DNA of 64,000 nucleotides from Dentipellis sp. KUC8613 (lineage: Eukaryota; Basidiomycota; Agaricomycetes; Russulales; Hericiaceae): assembly GCA_002286715.1 (NCBI GenBank), contig NSJX01000007.1:942569-1006568 (forward strand), written 5' to 3'. Of the stretch, positions 21,901 through 34,148 are shown piece by piece; the stretch's first letter is position 1; each line of letters starts with the position of its first letter. A program made the translations under genes and the position numbers. Below the pieces are notes generated by a model. The model worked only from the letters and a program-made list of their open reading frames with translations, had not been told where the DNA came from and made no database searches.

Positions 21901-24900
21901 GAACTTATCTGGCACTTTCAGCAACTGTGGTTGCTCTCCCTTCCAGGGCGGATCGAAACCAGTGTGGTCATAAGGCCAAGAAAGAAGTATACGATGGAGT
22001 TCTGAGACATCCGGGCGCATTCGCATAGCGATTCTGCGCGCATCATCGCGTCTATTAAAGCGTTCTTGCATAGACTTCTTTGCATTTGCAGGTAGATCCA
22101 TGACCTTGACTTGCCGACGCTCAGTTGGCTTCTTGATACGAGGACTCTTCTGCAGCTTGACGAGGCCAGCAAGGCCCTCATTACCGCTTTCGTCATCGCT
22201 GGACCCCTCGCTAGACGACGACTCTGCTATGACAGCGCGCTTCTTCTCGATTGGTTTGACTGGCTGCGCTGGGATTGAGACTGAAGAAGACTCGGATCTC
22301 CGGAACTTGGGCATAGGTACTACTTGAGCTTCTGCCTCGAGCTTCTGCTTGTCCTCGCCATATGAACGTGAGCTGAAATGCCGCGAGGTCGCGCCTTTCC
22401 ATGATGTCTGTTTGGCTATCGCGCCAGGAGCCGCAGGTCTGAGACCCTTCCTGCTTGGATCAGCCATACTCTTTTGCTCTTTGACTGGTTTCTTGGCTGG
22501 GATAACTTCAGAGACGATCTGAATATCGTCGTCGAACCAAGTAAGAGCATCCTCCAATTTGGCCAAGCGAGAAGCATCAAGTCGTGTCTGACGTTTGTCA
22601 CCCTTCGCCCTAGCATCCTCCACCTGCTTGTTGAGCTTGGTAAGGACAGCTTCGGAGGGTCTGATCTCGGTATCCCGGAAGCATTCAAGAAGGGTCTGGA
22701 GCAGAGCAAACGATTGATGAAGGAGTTCTTCGTCAGTCAGTCGAAGCCAGCGAGTCAATTCTAAGAGCACCGGCTTCAAGTCATTGACCATCCGTTTGCC
22801 CACGCGAGACAGCTTGCGCTTCAAAACTCCTCGAGCAGAAACGTCGGAGTTTGCCACAGCAGCGCTCTCGAAGACTCGCCATTGAGCAAGCATGTCTCTG
22901 CCGAAAATAAGGGCGTCGCGCATCCAAACGATCATCTCTTCGTTTTGGAAATAATTAGACCACGAAGGCGTCTTCATGAATATGACCGTGATCGCCTGCG
23001 TCATGAGGGTCCAGAATTTGGGGATCTCTGCACCTGGACCTGGACCGTCGCTGCGGGGCTTCAGATATTCTTCGTCATGAAGTAAACCATCAGGCAATGC
23101 GCAAAGAACTTCGATGACGTCCGTTAAGCACCGCACAAGAGACTTAGATAGAGTGCAAGCTTCTGGCACAGAGGGAGCGTGGTGTGTAAATGCCTCGATG
23201 AATTGAAAGATGCCGTTCAACGAGGCGTCCGGAAGGTTGTAGAGAAGCGCACGGAAACAGTCCAAACGGATATCCACATCAAACGCCTGGCCGACGAGCG
23301 TTTGTGCGGCGACTTGAATATCCTCCACGGGGCATAGCATTAGCGCCATGATATCCTTCACGACCCCAGGGCGGCGAAGTAGATATTGCACCGACGACGC
23401 CGCGTTGTAGTTGGCATACTTGGAGACTGCATCAGAGAAGCCATCGCGGAATGTGTCCAAGGAGCGGTTAACTTCGTCAAATGCAGGCTGGACCGAAGAA
23501 GGCGCCTTGCCGGCACTCGCAGATTGCAGGGCTGACTTAAACGCCTTTTTTGTCAGAACGTCCTGATGAGCAGAGCGTGCCACAACGGAGATTATAGCCG
23601 CCATGCCGTCGGAGTCATTCGCCTCAACGTTCGTAAACACTTTCTTCCACATCTGTCTTCTGATACTAGGCACATCGACGGCAGTTGGCTTCTCCGCAAG
23701 TATTCGACAAAGCTGATGAATGGTGTGAGAAACATCGTGGACGTCTTTCAGCAGTGCGGTTGTAATGAGACCGCGGACGGCGACTCGTGCATTGTCCCAT
23801 GCTGAGTCCTTGAAGGCGCGTGCAAAAGCGATGGCTACAAATCGATCAGTGTGAATGTCCAGCGTGCTGACCGCAGCTTGACGTTGGATGACCGTTTCAT
23901 TGTTTTGGCTCTTGCTAATGACCTCACGAATAAGCTAGCGGTGGTCAACAATCAATTTCGACGGCACGTTAGTTCCTGGAGATGATTTGGACTCACATTG
24001 GCGGCCGCGACCATGACTGTTGGACGCGCTGCTTGAAAGCGCTCATGCTGGAGCTCTTCACAGAGAAAGTCGACCATCTTTGCCATGACGTCGCCGAACA
24101 CGGACGAAGACCATATGCTTCGGAGATATTCTAGGAACCATAACAGAAACCAAGGCTTTTCGTCTTTCGGACCGAGGGACTGGACACGTTCAGAGTACGA
24201 TGGGTTATCCTTGATTGAATCGAACACGACTTGTGGGTAATCTTGGCCATCTCCTTTCCATAAGTCACTGCCCAGCCGCTTGATGAGATAGCAGAAGGAG
24301 CGAAGAATATCCATCCACTCTGAAGTTAAGGCGCCATGCAACAACGTGGATCGTTAGTACTCTCCGAGACGAAACAACAGGGCATATACTGACGAGGGCC
24401 TGTGTCGTGCAGATGTCCGACCACAAAATGGGCAAGATTGAACCCGGTCCCTTGTCTTGGCTTGAGCATCTCTGTAGGGAACATCCGAAAAGCCGTCACA
24501 AAGCCGGACCACAGAACAGCAGGCTTTTGAGAGAATGCGAATGTCTGAAGTGGGAAAGTTGTTGGAGGCCCTCCGGAAGTTGCAGGGTTACCTCCGGCTT
24601 GGGATACCACATGCATCATAATGTCCGAAACCAGTGGATATGTGTCGACGAACTTTTCCATAGCCATTGGCGCAGTCCGGCATCGTGCAACATGTAGCCG
24701 CGCCCATTGTCGAATTCTCTGGTCCTGATGGAGAAGTAGCAACAGAATACCGGGCGGCACAGGCTCGGATGGCCACGCTGAGATCGCAGTGCTCGGTGTA
24801 TATGCCTGAAGTATGGACTGTATGCCACTGTTCTTCAAGACGTGAACGTTCGCGACTATATGAAAGACCACCGCAGGTGGTGCATCCACTAGCGAACGGG

Positions 24901-25436
24901 ACGGTGGAGGAGCTCCAGGAGGAGTAGGAACAATATGAGAGCGCGACAAGCTATCAAGTACCATTTTCAGCTCCCATTCATCGAAAGCCTCCATAAAAGA
25001 TGCAATCGTGGGAGGCTCAAAGGCACCCATGTAGCTGTCAGATGAAGAGGCCATGAGCTCACAAGTCCAGAACAAACCACACGTAGCCAACTTACGTCTC
25101 TCTTGAATTCCATTTGGCCTCTTGCAACCCTCGTACACATCCGCAGCATGCGTCCATCATGGTCTGCATCTTCTGCTTCCACAAGTCGACCCTTTCCGAA
25201 TTATACGCGAACAAGCGGAGAAGAAATGTCGCTGCCTGGACAGTGAGGTCATCTGCAAGCTCACAGAACCAGTGGACCCCGCCATCCGCGGGCCTGGCCT
25301 GCACCTTCATGGCATAGTTGTAGATGGGCGATATAATTTCATCGGTTGCAGAAGAGGAGTCAACGGGTTGGTCACGAAGGTCACTGAGAAGTTTCTTGAG
25401 GCGGGCAAGGTCATTTGCAGCAGGAGTGGTAGTCAT
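19000..25436 (-). CDS. SEN1: Sen1-type superfamily 1 RNA/DNA helicase
   Basis: Eleven exons: 25096-25436, 24394-25034, 23997-24319, 21524-23934, 21260-21469, 20451-21208, 20365-20402, 20235-20311, 19723-20186, 19530-19669, 19000-19473; 1958 aa (an ATG at 25484 would add 16). The N-terminal ~1000 residues form the helical SEN1_N region. The helicase core shows NQPQALAIASVL (Q motif), GPPGTGKTS (Walker A, split by an intron after GG), IIIDEAAQAIELSSLIPLKY (II), DPQQLPPT (III), QYRMHP (IV), FQGQEKDIIILSCVR (V) and MNVALTRARSSL (VI). The C-terminal tail is Pro-rich and basic. Sen1/senataxin terminates non-coding transcription and resolves R-loops in the nucleus. Length is close to yeast Sen1. Convergent with DHX37, divergent from translin. 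Confidence 0.93.
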
Positions 25437-25729
25437 AAGAGCCCGGTGGTGTGCAGTCCGCTCCCTTGCACGGGCAGGAACCAATGGAGAAAGTATTCAG
25501 CGCTGAGGGTGCCACCTCGCCTTCAACGCGACTCCTGGCGGCGAATAAAGGGGAAGGAAGAAAACGGGGAACCAAGAAACGAGATGGGTGAGACGAAAGA
25601 ACGCCAAAGTGGCAATTGTCCGACGCGTAGCATGAGCGCACGTGGCCCGCGCCGTCGACATACTGAATTTAGCAAGTAGTGGGTCCATCTTCAAAGCGTC
25701 CCTCCTCAACTACTACTGTGATTACCATC

Positions 25730-26747
25730 ATGGACCCACAAGACCTCGATCTCATCAACGGCCTGTTGGATAGCGATGCGGAACTCAGAGAAGTGAAGTA
25801 AAATTATTGGTCCCGACGCAGGCTCTCTGATACCCCGCTGAAGAAACTCAAGGAACATATCAATGACTTTGACAAGAAGACGCGCACCATGGTCGGCCTG
25901 CTCAACAAAGTCCACTCCACTCCATCATCAGATAGTATGTTGTGCCTCTGAGACATTTGTAGCTTTTTTCAACGTATCGTCTCAGTCCCCGCTCTTCTCC
26001 ACACCGTCCGCCCGGTGATCCAAACCTGTCAGGAGACAACAGCTGCTTTAGCGGCACTTGTTCCCCCGAATCAATTCTGGCGATGGAAAGACATGTGGAC
26101 AAATTCATTACGTTCCGCCGCTTTTTCTATAATATTCGTGGAATACCTTGCTACTGGAAGACTACTCTCCTTGCAGGATGCGAACACGCAACTGGGGAGT
26201 GCGTATTCATGACTTCAATATTTACTGGACTCGATTGACCGTTCTGTTATGTCTTACGCAGTCGAGGAAGAGTGGAAAGACAGGTTTACTCTTGGTGTCG
26301 AAGATTACCTACACGGAGTGATCACCATGGTCAACGAACTGGTAAGACACTCGCGTTTATATGCAGAATCTCGTTGAATCTCCGTAAAGTCTCGTCTTGC
26401 TGTGAATGCTGTCACTCTGGGGGATTTTGAGGCTCCTATCCGGATATCCGTCTTCGTGAAGGACGTTTTCGCCGGTTTTTCGATGGTGCGACTCCATGCC
26501 ATCGTTCCCTAGTGTCTTCATACTGATGTGGTCCACCAGCTCAACCTGAAAAACGACATCTTGCGTCGAAGATTCGATAGCCTCAAGTACGACATCAAAA
26601 AGATTGAGGAAGGTATGTTGCCGCAGTTTTGTAGGGCTGTCTACTTGATGGCCGTTGTCCTCGCCTCCAGTTGTATACGACGTGTCGCTGCGAAAACTTG
26701 CACCGTCTTCAAAAGAGCCTGCGAAGGTAATGAAAATGCAAGAGTAA
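25730..26747 (+). CDS. TSN: translin
   Basis: Seven exons: 25730-25792, 25844-25934, 25986-26198, 26262-26341, 26390-26485, 26540-26612, 26671-26747; 230 aa, against about 228 in animals. Conserved blocks include FWRWKDMWTNSLRSAAFSII, GVEDYLHGVITMVNELSRLA (GVEDYL is the family signature), LNLKNDILRRRFDSLKYDIK and KKIEEVVYDVSLRKL. Translin is an all-helical, ring-forming nucleic-acid-binding protein that with TRAX makes the C3PO endoribonuclease. Intron 1 has an unusual GTGAAG donor; a splice to AAG at 25843 is chosen since it gives ELREKLKEHI, matching the family. Only 245 bp separate it from the Sen1 start, so the promoter is probably shared. Confidence 0.92.
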
Positions 26748-26902
26748 CTGCCAAGATGATGGTATGGCCGTAGAACAACCATCCGAGGTGCCCTTCATGT
26801 CGCCGTAGATCATACTAGAGCCCTTCGTGGAAGTGTGTAAAATGACCTGAATATTAAGGAGATACTAGAGACAATGGGAGGGATAAGAAAGATAGGAAAG
26901 GC

Positions 26903-27456
26903 CTATTGGTGACGTCGAGACCGTATCCGCTTGCCATTTTGCACGGCCGGACCCCACCTACACCGAACAGGACAAATTTTAGCCAAGTTTCCAAAACAGT
27001 GCGCGCAACACGTACCCTCGAATCTTCTTCTTTCCTTTCGCCTCATATGCGAAGTCTGATGGGTCTTGCCCCTGACGATATTTCTCCTTAGACCACATAA
27101 TGTACCTGCGTTAACGCGCATCAGCACTGGAACGCATCCCACCAGCATAGTACTCACCTCCGGTCCTTCACCGGGACACCAGCCTTCCTCAGCTCAAGCC
27201 CGCTCGCTCTCCAGAGATCCTCCCACGACTCATACTGTACTTTGGTCTCGGCTGACCGACCAATAGCCTTGAGGAACTCCTCGGGAGTACTGATGGAGCC
27301 TACGCGTGGTGTGCCCCGTCAGGTCCCTCCGAGCTTGCTGATTTGGGTGAACATACCTCTAGGAGCAGGGACAGCCCTGTCGAGTGCCTTGTTCCGAAGA
27401 GAACGGGTGAATGCAGGGAACACAGAGCGGAAGCCCCCACCGAGCGAGAAAGACAT
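26903..27456 (-). CDS. FYV4: mitochondrial small ribosomal subunit protein mS41 (Fyv4, IGR motif)
   Basis: Exons 27357-27456, 27158-27299, 27016-27105, 26903-26957 give 128 aa. After a basic N terminus typical of a mitochondrial targeting signal (SLGGGFRSVFPAFTRSLRN) comes the IGR domain: TPEEFLKAIGRSAETK, ESWEDLW, GVPVKDRRYIMWSKEKYRQG. This is the signature of the mS41/Fyv4 family of the mitochondrial small subunit. The C terminus GWGPAVQNGKRIRSRRHQ is basic. A TA-flanked transposon begins 25 bp upstream of the start codon, so the original promoter has been displaced by about 1.1 kb. Convergent with translin. Confidence 0.9.
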
Positions 27457-27479
27457 GATGAAAAACGCGTAGGTCCGAT

Positions 27480-28567
27480 TACAGCTGATTCAGAAAACCT
27501 TGTCCGCGCCGCGTCCCCCTCGCGGGCAAATCCGAAAAATCGAAAAAACATTGAGAAATTAGAAAAATACGAAACTCATTGCCCACATGCTCAGACAGCC
27601 TCGAAACTACCCACAATCACAGTCAAGATGACGACAATGTCCAGGGGGGCGCTCTGAGGTGGCGGAAGCGACGCGCAATCCAGGAGAGGTGCTCGGTGGA
27701 GAAGCTGCAAGACTGGCGCGACAACGATGCAGAATTTGACGGCGATGGACAGGATGACGGGTTTCCGAGGGCAACACTACCATGGTGAGTACAGATAATC
27801 TCATATGAAGTCAGAATAACAGTCGGCATTGTTTGAATCCTAGATCCATCACGATGACCACCTGCCACCCACTAGACCCACGACATCCTCTTCCTGCAAA
27901 CATCCAACGCTCGATGTAAGCTGCACGTCAAGGATAACAATTGACTGAGCTGTTTGGGAACTCTCATGGGCTCGAGGACGGGTCAATCTCGGCACGCGAC
28001 AACGTACGACGACCCAGGGAGGTCGTCACCACTTTGCACCTTTCCCTTCGCAGTCTCACCAAACCTGACGGCGGCATATCTGAAATCGAAACTCGGATGA
28101 ACCATATCGTCTCCGCGAATGCACAGGTGGGGCGGGGGTGCTCAGTGAGGCTAGGATTGCATCGATATGTGATGATTGTTTTGGCACCCAGATCTCTCTG
28201 TTGTCTCTGATCAATACCTCCTCCAAAACCCTTGTATAGTACACATGCTACACTGAACAGTCATTATAGACATGATCAGGCTATCTGAAGCTCAATTTTG
28301 CTGCTTGGAGATGTTCCATGGCTCAAATTTCCGTAACAGTGTCGGACATGCCAGCGCGGTTGCAGTGACGACGATTGTGCATCCCGGTCACCGTCAAGTG
28401 CTAGCTTCTTAAATTCTACATCGTAACAAAAGTTCACACCATCGAATATGCTACTATTGAGCTCGCACAGTGTCCTCTGCCATTTCTTGAAATTTTCGAC
28501 ATTTCTTGAATTTTCGGATTTGTCCGCGAGGGACGCGGCGCGGACAAGGTTTTCTGAATCAGCTGTA
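27480..28567. mobile_element. non-autonomous TA-flanked DNA element (copy E1), Tc1/mariner-type target
   Basis: Inverted ends at 27482 and 28565 read CAGCTGATTCAGAAAACCTT inward from both sides and stay near-identical for about 60 bp, flanked by TA on both sides (27480-27481, 28566-28567). Subterminal GAAAAAT/GAAAA runs follow on each side. Length 1084 bp. No transposase frame is visible inside; short frames in the interior have no recognised similarity. A TA duplication with short CAG-starting ends is the Tc1/mariner/pogo habit (established knowledge); membership is inference. Confidence 0.75.
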
Positions 28568-28881
28568 GGCAAGTCTCCAGCGAGACCTCTCGCTATCGCA
28601 TATTCCCGACTTTGACGAGCGCTTTGTCTCACACACGGATACTTCTCCTGTCCACACTTAGCACAACCAGCACAACCAACACATCCTGTTTCACGTCTGC
28701 TCTGAAGCAATATTTCAGGAAAGGTACGTTTGTCGATTCGGGCTTATTTCACCCCATTGCCTTCGTTGTGCCGTGCACGTGAGTATCTAAACTACACCAT
28801 CCAGTCACCATGTCTGTGATGCCCTCGTCCATCAAATAGGTTCTCGGCAGCTGTATCAATCCATCATGCCAGTACTTCAAC
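28568..28881. other. spacer between E1 and MYND gene 2, no gene seen
   Basis: No supported coding exon. A minus-strand frame has a Cys-rich stretch (CVGCAGCAKCGQEKYPC, around 28640-28680) that I cannot place in any gene. Confidence 0.3.
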
Positions 28882-30487
28882 ATGGTAGTCGAAAAAGCGC
28901 CTCTGAAGTGCTCGAGATGCAAGTAAGTGCGCTCCGAGTCCTGACAGATAGTTGCATGCCTTCTGAATTCATATTCAGCGCTTGTCAAGATCTGCAAGGT
29001 ACTGCAATCAAGTCAATGATCTCACCTCTCAGGACTTCCATCCCATGACCCCACATGTGTCTCATCACTTCCTCCTAAAAATGTCAACGCGAGCACTGAC
29101 CGCAGCACAAAGAGTACCGCAAGATCTGGGCCGCCTCCTCCGCGAACAACGGCGAAGTGCCCGTGGCGCAGATTATAATAAGCGCAAGATGGCCCACATC
29201 ATCTGGCTCGTGCGCGGCATGACCGAGTACGTAAGGGTCCGTTCGGTAACCGTACCGAAATATAATGTAGCGGTACATATCGTACATTATCACATGACTT
29301 CAGTTTGGCATTCAGATAATGTTGTGGTCTGTCGCGGGATCGCACAGCCACCACATAATCTTGCTTTCACGGTAAATGCAATATTGAAGCAGCACAAACG
29401 CAGCTAGTGGGCCAAAAATTATGGAAATGATATACTGCTGTTGTCTCACTTGGCTCGACCTTGTTTTGGGGTGATACATGTGGTATGTGAAGCAGGATAA
29501 TGAAATTCTCGAAAGTGCCACAATCTGGCACCTCGCCGAAGGCTGCCGAAACGATCTCCGCAGAAAAGCCCGCAACGGCAGGCATGCGCCGTTGGTAAAG
29601 ACAGGTCCAATGCCGGCGTGCCGGGAGCACATGCAAAACTCCGCTGTGGCGCAGAACTTCTCCATGTTATGCCTACACCGAAGACAATATTCCGAGCTTC
29701 GGGCACTTTTATTCAACTCCCTCTTGATCACTTCAATGGATCTCACGAAAAATGGAAGGGTAGAAAGATTCATATTTAACATGATTTTAGATGTAGCCAA
29801 CAAGGCATTAGAATGAGGAATAAATGTGTTATAGGCTGTTCTTGAAAAAAGAGGAGCTCAGTGCCAAGGCAACACATTTTGGAGGCACTGGTGCTTCCGT
29901 ACACTGCACATACGGAAATTTCTGTCGGAAAATTCCCACACATAATCTTTCGGTAGAGTTGCCATATATGGGAATATGTACCGCTACATTATATTTCGGT
30001 GCGGTTACCGAACGGACCCTAAACTACATGTTCAACGAGTACCGGCACTGCCACTGGGCAGCACCGCGTCGAGGCCCACGAGGCGCGGCGCGGGTTCATG
30101 GAATTCCACTTCGACCGCTGGGAGCAGCTGTATGCCGCGATCGACTTCGTCGAGTCGCTCCCAGTCTTTCAGGAGGCGGACTTCTTTGCCATGCCCGGCA
30201 CGCCGTCGCATCCTGGTTTCATTGAGGATGGGGCAGAGGTCTCGCAGAAGATCCATCTTAGGAGAGTCACCCCGGATCGGGCGCTGAGGTTCATGCAAGT
30301 CGTCGACAATTTCATGAACTTCACGACCGACAATACACGGCCCAACCTTCAGCGTGCGCTGGATCTTACGGAGAAGACAGGTAACATGTACATCATGTCT
30401 GTGACAGTGCGATTGAAGGGGACATACTCTACTCACATGTATGACTTCTACTACAAGAACCTGAGCTGGAAGCCAGTTGGTATGTAG
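28882..30487 (+). pseudogene. MYND-type zinc-finger gene interrupted by a MITE
   Basis: The host sequence outside the inserted element has remnants of a MYND protein: MVVEKAPLKCSRCK (28882-28923) followed after an apparent intron by SARYCNQ and DFHPMTPHVSHHF, then KRKMAHIIWLVRGMTEY just left of the insertion and NYMFNEYRHCHW just right of it. Removing the element and one TAA restores the frame across the junction. Downstream, 30098-30487 encodes 129 aa from MEFHFDRWEQLY to a stop. The usual Cys of the finger after YCNQ is not where expected and at least one frame change is needed near 29150, so I call it a probable pseudogene. Convergent with MON1, 101 bp apart. Confidence 0.5.
29232..30022. 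mobile_element. PIF/Harbinger (Tourist)-like MITE with TAA duplication
   Basis: Left end at 29235 and right end at 30019 are inverted copies starting GGGTCCGTTCGGTAACCG and matching for about 45 bp with one mismatch seen. TAA flanks both sides (29232-29234, 30020-30022). GG-starting ends with a 3-bp TWA target are the PIF/Harbinger pattern. Element length 785 bp; no transposase frame. Inserted in an exon of the MYND gene. Confidence 0.8.
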
Positions 30488-30588
30488 GTGGGTAATAGAT
30501 GCATTCAAACAAAGTGCAAGAGCTGAGCAATGATGCGTGGCGGGTAGGATATAGTGTGTATACACTAGCATTGCCAACCAAACGTGGG

Positions 30589-32895
30589 CTAGAATACGGG
30601 TGCATCGCGGAGGAATAACCGCGACTCTTCCTTCTTCACCCATCGTGCAACGGCATTCGCAGCCCCTATAGCAGCACTCTTGGGTAACCAGGGTGACAGA
30701 GCAATGTAGAGCTCAAAGGGTTGGGTGATCTACGATAAACGCGTCAATAACAATCAATTCACAAACAGAAATGAAGGATCGTACCCAGCCCATGATGCCT
30801 TCCCTCTCTGTCCGGATGTACTGCAATTTCAAGGAAAGATTTTGTCCCGATTTGGCATGGATGGCGTCGTGCAGCGTTTGATACAAAGTCATGAGCCTGA
30901 AATATGTTAAAAATATCGTCTAGGATTGTTTGAAGAGTGCACCTACCTCTGTTGCTCTTTGCTGTCGTCATAGGGATCTTCATAGGTCGGGACCGTAATT
31001 TGGACATGAGAGCGTGACTTGTAGATAAAGTGACGCAGACCGGGTATGCTGAGTTCGGACACAGAATATTCCGTAGCCTGGGTTCGAATGGCATTATGGA
31101 TAGCACCTAGGGTACCCTCACTGGTCAATCTCTGCAGTGTGCAGATGAGCGACTAGTCATGACGAAGAGGTTAGGGCAGCTGACCTTGGTCACGGCATCA
31201 CACCATGTTCGTATTGAATCAGAATCACCATTGCCGCTCACACAAATCAAGCCTACCCCCGACCCTACTGGTCGTGCTGGTGACCTCTTGCTGGCTTTAG
31301 TGCTGGAGTCGCCAGCATTCATGCCGCCTTCGTGTTCAGCCTCAGAGGAACGGACTTCTGTGGGATCCTCGCCCCCCCGCGTAGATATTGATGCATTGTT
31401 GCTCTTCAGATCTTCTTGAAGGAACGTAATGTAAGCGTTGACAAAACCCGACGGGTCGAATTTGGGCAGGCAAAGAGGTAACCAAGATGCCGAAGCAGAT
31501 GAGTTGACGATCGACGGAGAATGGGCAGTATTCATGAGAAGATGCAAATCTAGACAATAGGTCAGAATTGATGAAGAGATACCTGAAGTTGCACATACCC
31601 GCGGGGTGTATGGAGTGCTTTCTAGGTCGCACGAGAGTGATGACTCGTCCCTGTGCGACGAGGATGATGTATAACATATCCTATCCGAAGGTGAACAAAG
31701 CTTTGGGTAATTGGATCACAGATCTGCTGACCTTTACCTTTGAAGAAGGTACTAGAGCATTTGCAGCTCTCGTTCTCAAAGTAGGTTCAAGTTTGAGACA
31801 GTGAAGTGAAGACGTGCTGATGGCGAGGTCGGTCTGCAGTCTTTCAAGGAGCGAAAATATAAGTACTTCGGCACCTAAGGCGAAGTTAGAGCCCGCATGT
31901 ATGGTAAGAACAGGAGTGTTTACCATTGAGAAGACGCCGTAGGTCAAAGTTTCCGCGACGTTCAAACAGCCGGCGCAGCTGCGCCGCAGAGACAACACTC
32001 AAAATTTGGAGATGCAAATACTCTAGATGAGTCCGCGTCTTTCTTCTCAACCGTTAATTGCTGCGGGCCTCGGACGGTGAACCACTGACCACTGATTCAG
32101 GCTCGCCCCACGATGAAACACAAGCATAGTACAAGGGTGAGCGTATAAGAAAGTTGATACGCGTATTGCCCGCATTTATACAGCGCAGCTTGTCGCCATC
32201 GTCGAGAAAGACGGATATGAGGGCCTGTATAATGCCAATGGTAGACGCCAAGCCGTCCACATCGCGTTCAATGGTGCGACTGCCGGCACAGGCGTTAGCA
32301 CAAGAAATACGTGACGAGATGCTAAGAACCTTGTGTAGACGGGTTTACCGGCATCAGTCAGGACAAAGTACTGTCTAGGTGGGAACGCCTCGGCTGGACG
32401 GGATCTAAGTCTAGTGCGCTGTTTCGTAATGATAGAGGGGACCGCACCGAGTTCGGCTGAGACTTCCTCGAGCGTGTGACCGGTACTTCGACGGCGGGGC
32501 CGACGCTGCGTGAGGTCTGACGCACCCCCCTAGTTCATGACACGTCGTGGGCCATGGAGGCGATGAAACTCACCTGAATGCGACTCTTTATTGCTTAGGG
32601 TTCGACGGAGGTGATCGCGCAGAGCCTTCTTGGAAGCCGCATCTGCGACCGGCGCGTGGGCGGACGCAGCAGCGGTGTCGGGTTCGCCGGTGTCGGGTTC
32701 TGCGTCGGCCTCGGGGATGAGAATGCTGTCGGAGAGATCGAGATTGGCGACGGAGGAAGACGAGCTCTCGATGTCTGTGCGTGGCGGGGTCTGTGCATGA
32801 GACTGGACGTGGAGAGAGGAGAGGGAGGGCGACTGGCGGAGGGGCGGGGGTATCGCGAGGCGAGCAGGGGGCGGGGCGGGGGACGTGGTGGGCAT
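30589..32895 (-). CDS. MON1: vacuolar fusion protein Mon1
   Basis: Ten exons: 32574-32895, 32330-32516, 32090-32279, 31924-32038, 31738-31874, 31599-31680, 31185-31549, 30947-31131, 30785-30896, 30589-30729; 611 aa. Three longin-like parts are recognisable: QYFVLTDAGKPVYTRS (longin 1), IILVAQGRVITLVRPRKHSI (longin 2) and the C-terminal WITQPFELYIALSPW followed by FLRDAPVF. Mon1 with Ccz1 is the GEF for the Rab GTPase Ypt7 and drives endosome-to-vacuole fusion and autophagy. The N-terminal ~100 residues are Pro/Ser-rich and disordered, and the start (ATG at 32895) is the least certain part; in-frame ATGs also lie at 32943 and 33024. Divergent from the BTB gene, 175 bp between starts. Confidence 0.92.
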
Positions 32896-33070
32896 GGTCG
32901 TCGGTGCAGACGAGCACGGGGCACACAAGGCCAAATAGGGCATACGCGCGATGGAGGCGAGTTGCGTTTCGCGTGTTGTGAGCGCGTTCCTATGGTCCTT
33001 CGACTCTCCTCTGCTAACCCTCACTTTCTTCCAGCATGCTCATGTAGCAGGCCTCCACAGCCTGTGCGAC

Positions 33071-34148
33071 ATGGACAAATCTGCCATCCCCCTCGCCAGC
33101 CGCGGTGACCCTTGGTTCGATGACGGCAACATCATCCTACTTATCGATGCTGACCCCGACCGCGATCACCCCCCAGTCGCATTCAAGGTCCATCGCGGGG
33201 TCCTCTCTCGCCATTCAGAGATTTTTCGCTCTATGTTTGAGTTCCCTCAGCCTGCTGCAGAGACAGAGATGCTCGATGACTGCCAGGTCGTGCGCATGTA
33301 CGATCTCCCCATCGAGCTCTCCGGCCTGATCAAGGCTCTGTACGATGGAGTGTGCGTTCTACCTTCCTCTGCTCCTCGATGTTCTCCTTCGATCTGATCT
33401 ACCTGACTGCAGTACTTTCCTGAACCGCAACGTCGAGGATTTCTTTCTGCTAGCAGGCATACTCCGATTATCGACGAAGTATTTCGTCGCGCATCTGCGC
33501 ACACAGGCGATCCGGCATCTCACCCAGACCTGGTCTTTCACTCTTCGCGGGCACGACGAAATGGTCGAGCTTGCGCTCTCATCACCAGCGATCAACGGCA
33601 CAACATACCCTTATGTCCACCCCCTTCACGTCCTCAATCTCGCACACGAAGTCAACATCAGATTAGTTGTCCCCGCAGCACTGTATTTCCTCTCCATCTA
33701 CCCCCTCGCCAACATCTTGCAGGGCGATCATCCAAAACTCTCTGTCGAACACCCCTCCCGCCCCTCGTCACATATCGCACTCCAGGATATCAAAGATTAC
33801 ACACTCATGTACCAATATCGCATAGACGTCATTCTGGACTTTATCCGCAAAGTCTGCGCCGAACGCTCCGCAGACGCGGCTTGCCAGGGCGTGCGGAACC
33901 ACTGCAGTCGGGTGTTCGCGCGGCTAGCGTACAACATCTCGCAGTCGTTCACCGCGCGGACAGGCCCGTTCCACAATATGATGCAGGCAGTGCAGTGGGT
34001 CGATGACGACGGATCGCTATGCAGCATCTGCAAACGGTCCTTCCGGCGAGACGTGATGAAGCATCGGGAGAAACTGTGGTCAGAGCTGCCCGGTGTGGTC
34101 GGAATGCCCAGTTGGAAGGAGATGGAGGAGATCGATCTGCCATCATGA
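33071..34148 (+). CDS. BTB/POZ domain protein 1
   Basis: Exons 33071-33351 and 33413-34148, 338 aa. The start is the first ATG giving the typical Agaricomycete BTB N terminus: DPWFDDGNIILLIDAD, then FKVHRGVLSRHSEIFRSMFE, the core BTB beta-alpha motif. After the domain comes a helical region with YPYVHPLHVLNLAHEVNIR and a C-terminal CXXC-like segment LCSICKRSFRRDVMKHREKLW. Such genes form large expanded families in mushroom genomes; their function is unknown, with Cullin-3 adaptor activity possible but unproven. Tail-to-tail with a related gene at 34510. Confidence 0.8.

Noticed and set aside
25793..25820. Very short 24-29 nt introns in translin exon 1
   Set aside because: They lead to a stop or poorer match; the 51-nt intron to 25843 restores the conserved family sequence.
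28276..28710. Cys-rich minus-strand frame running across the right end of E1
   Set aside because: It crosses the transposon boundary, so it cannot be an ancestral gene.
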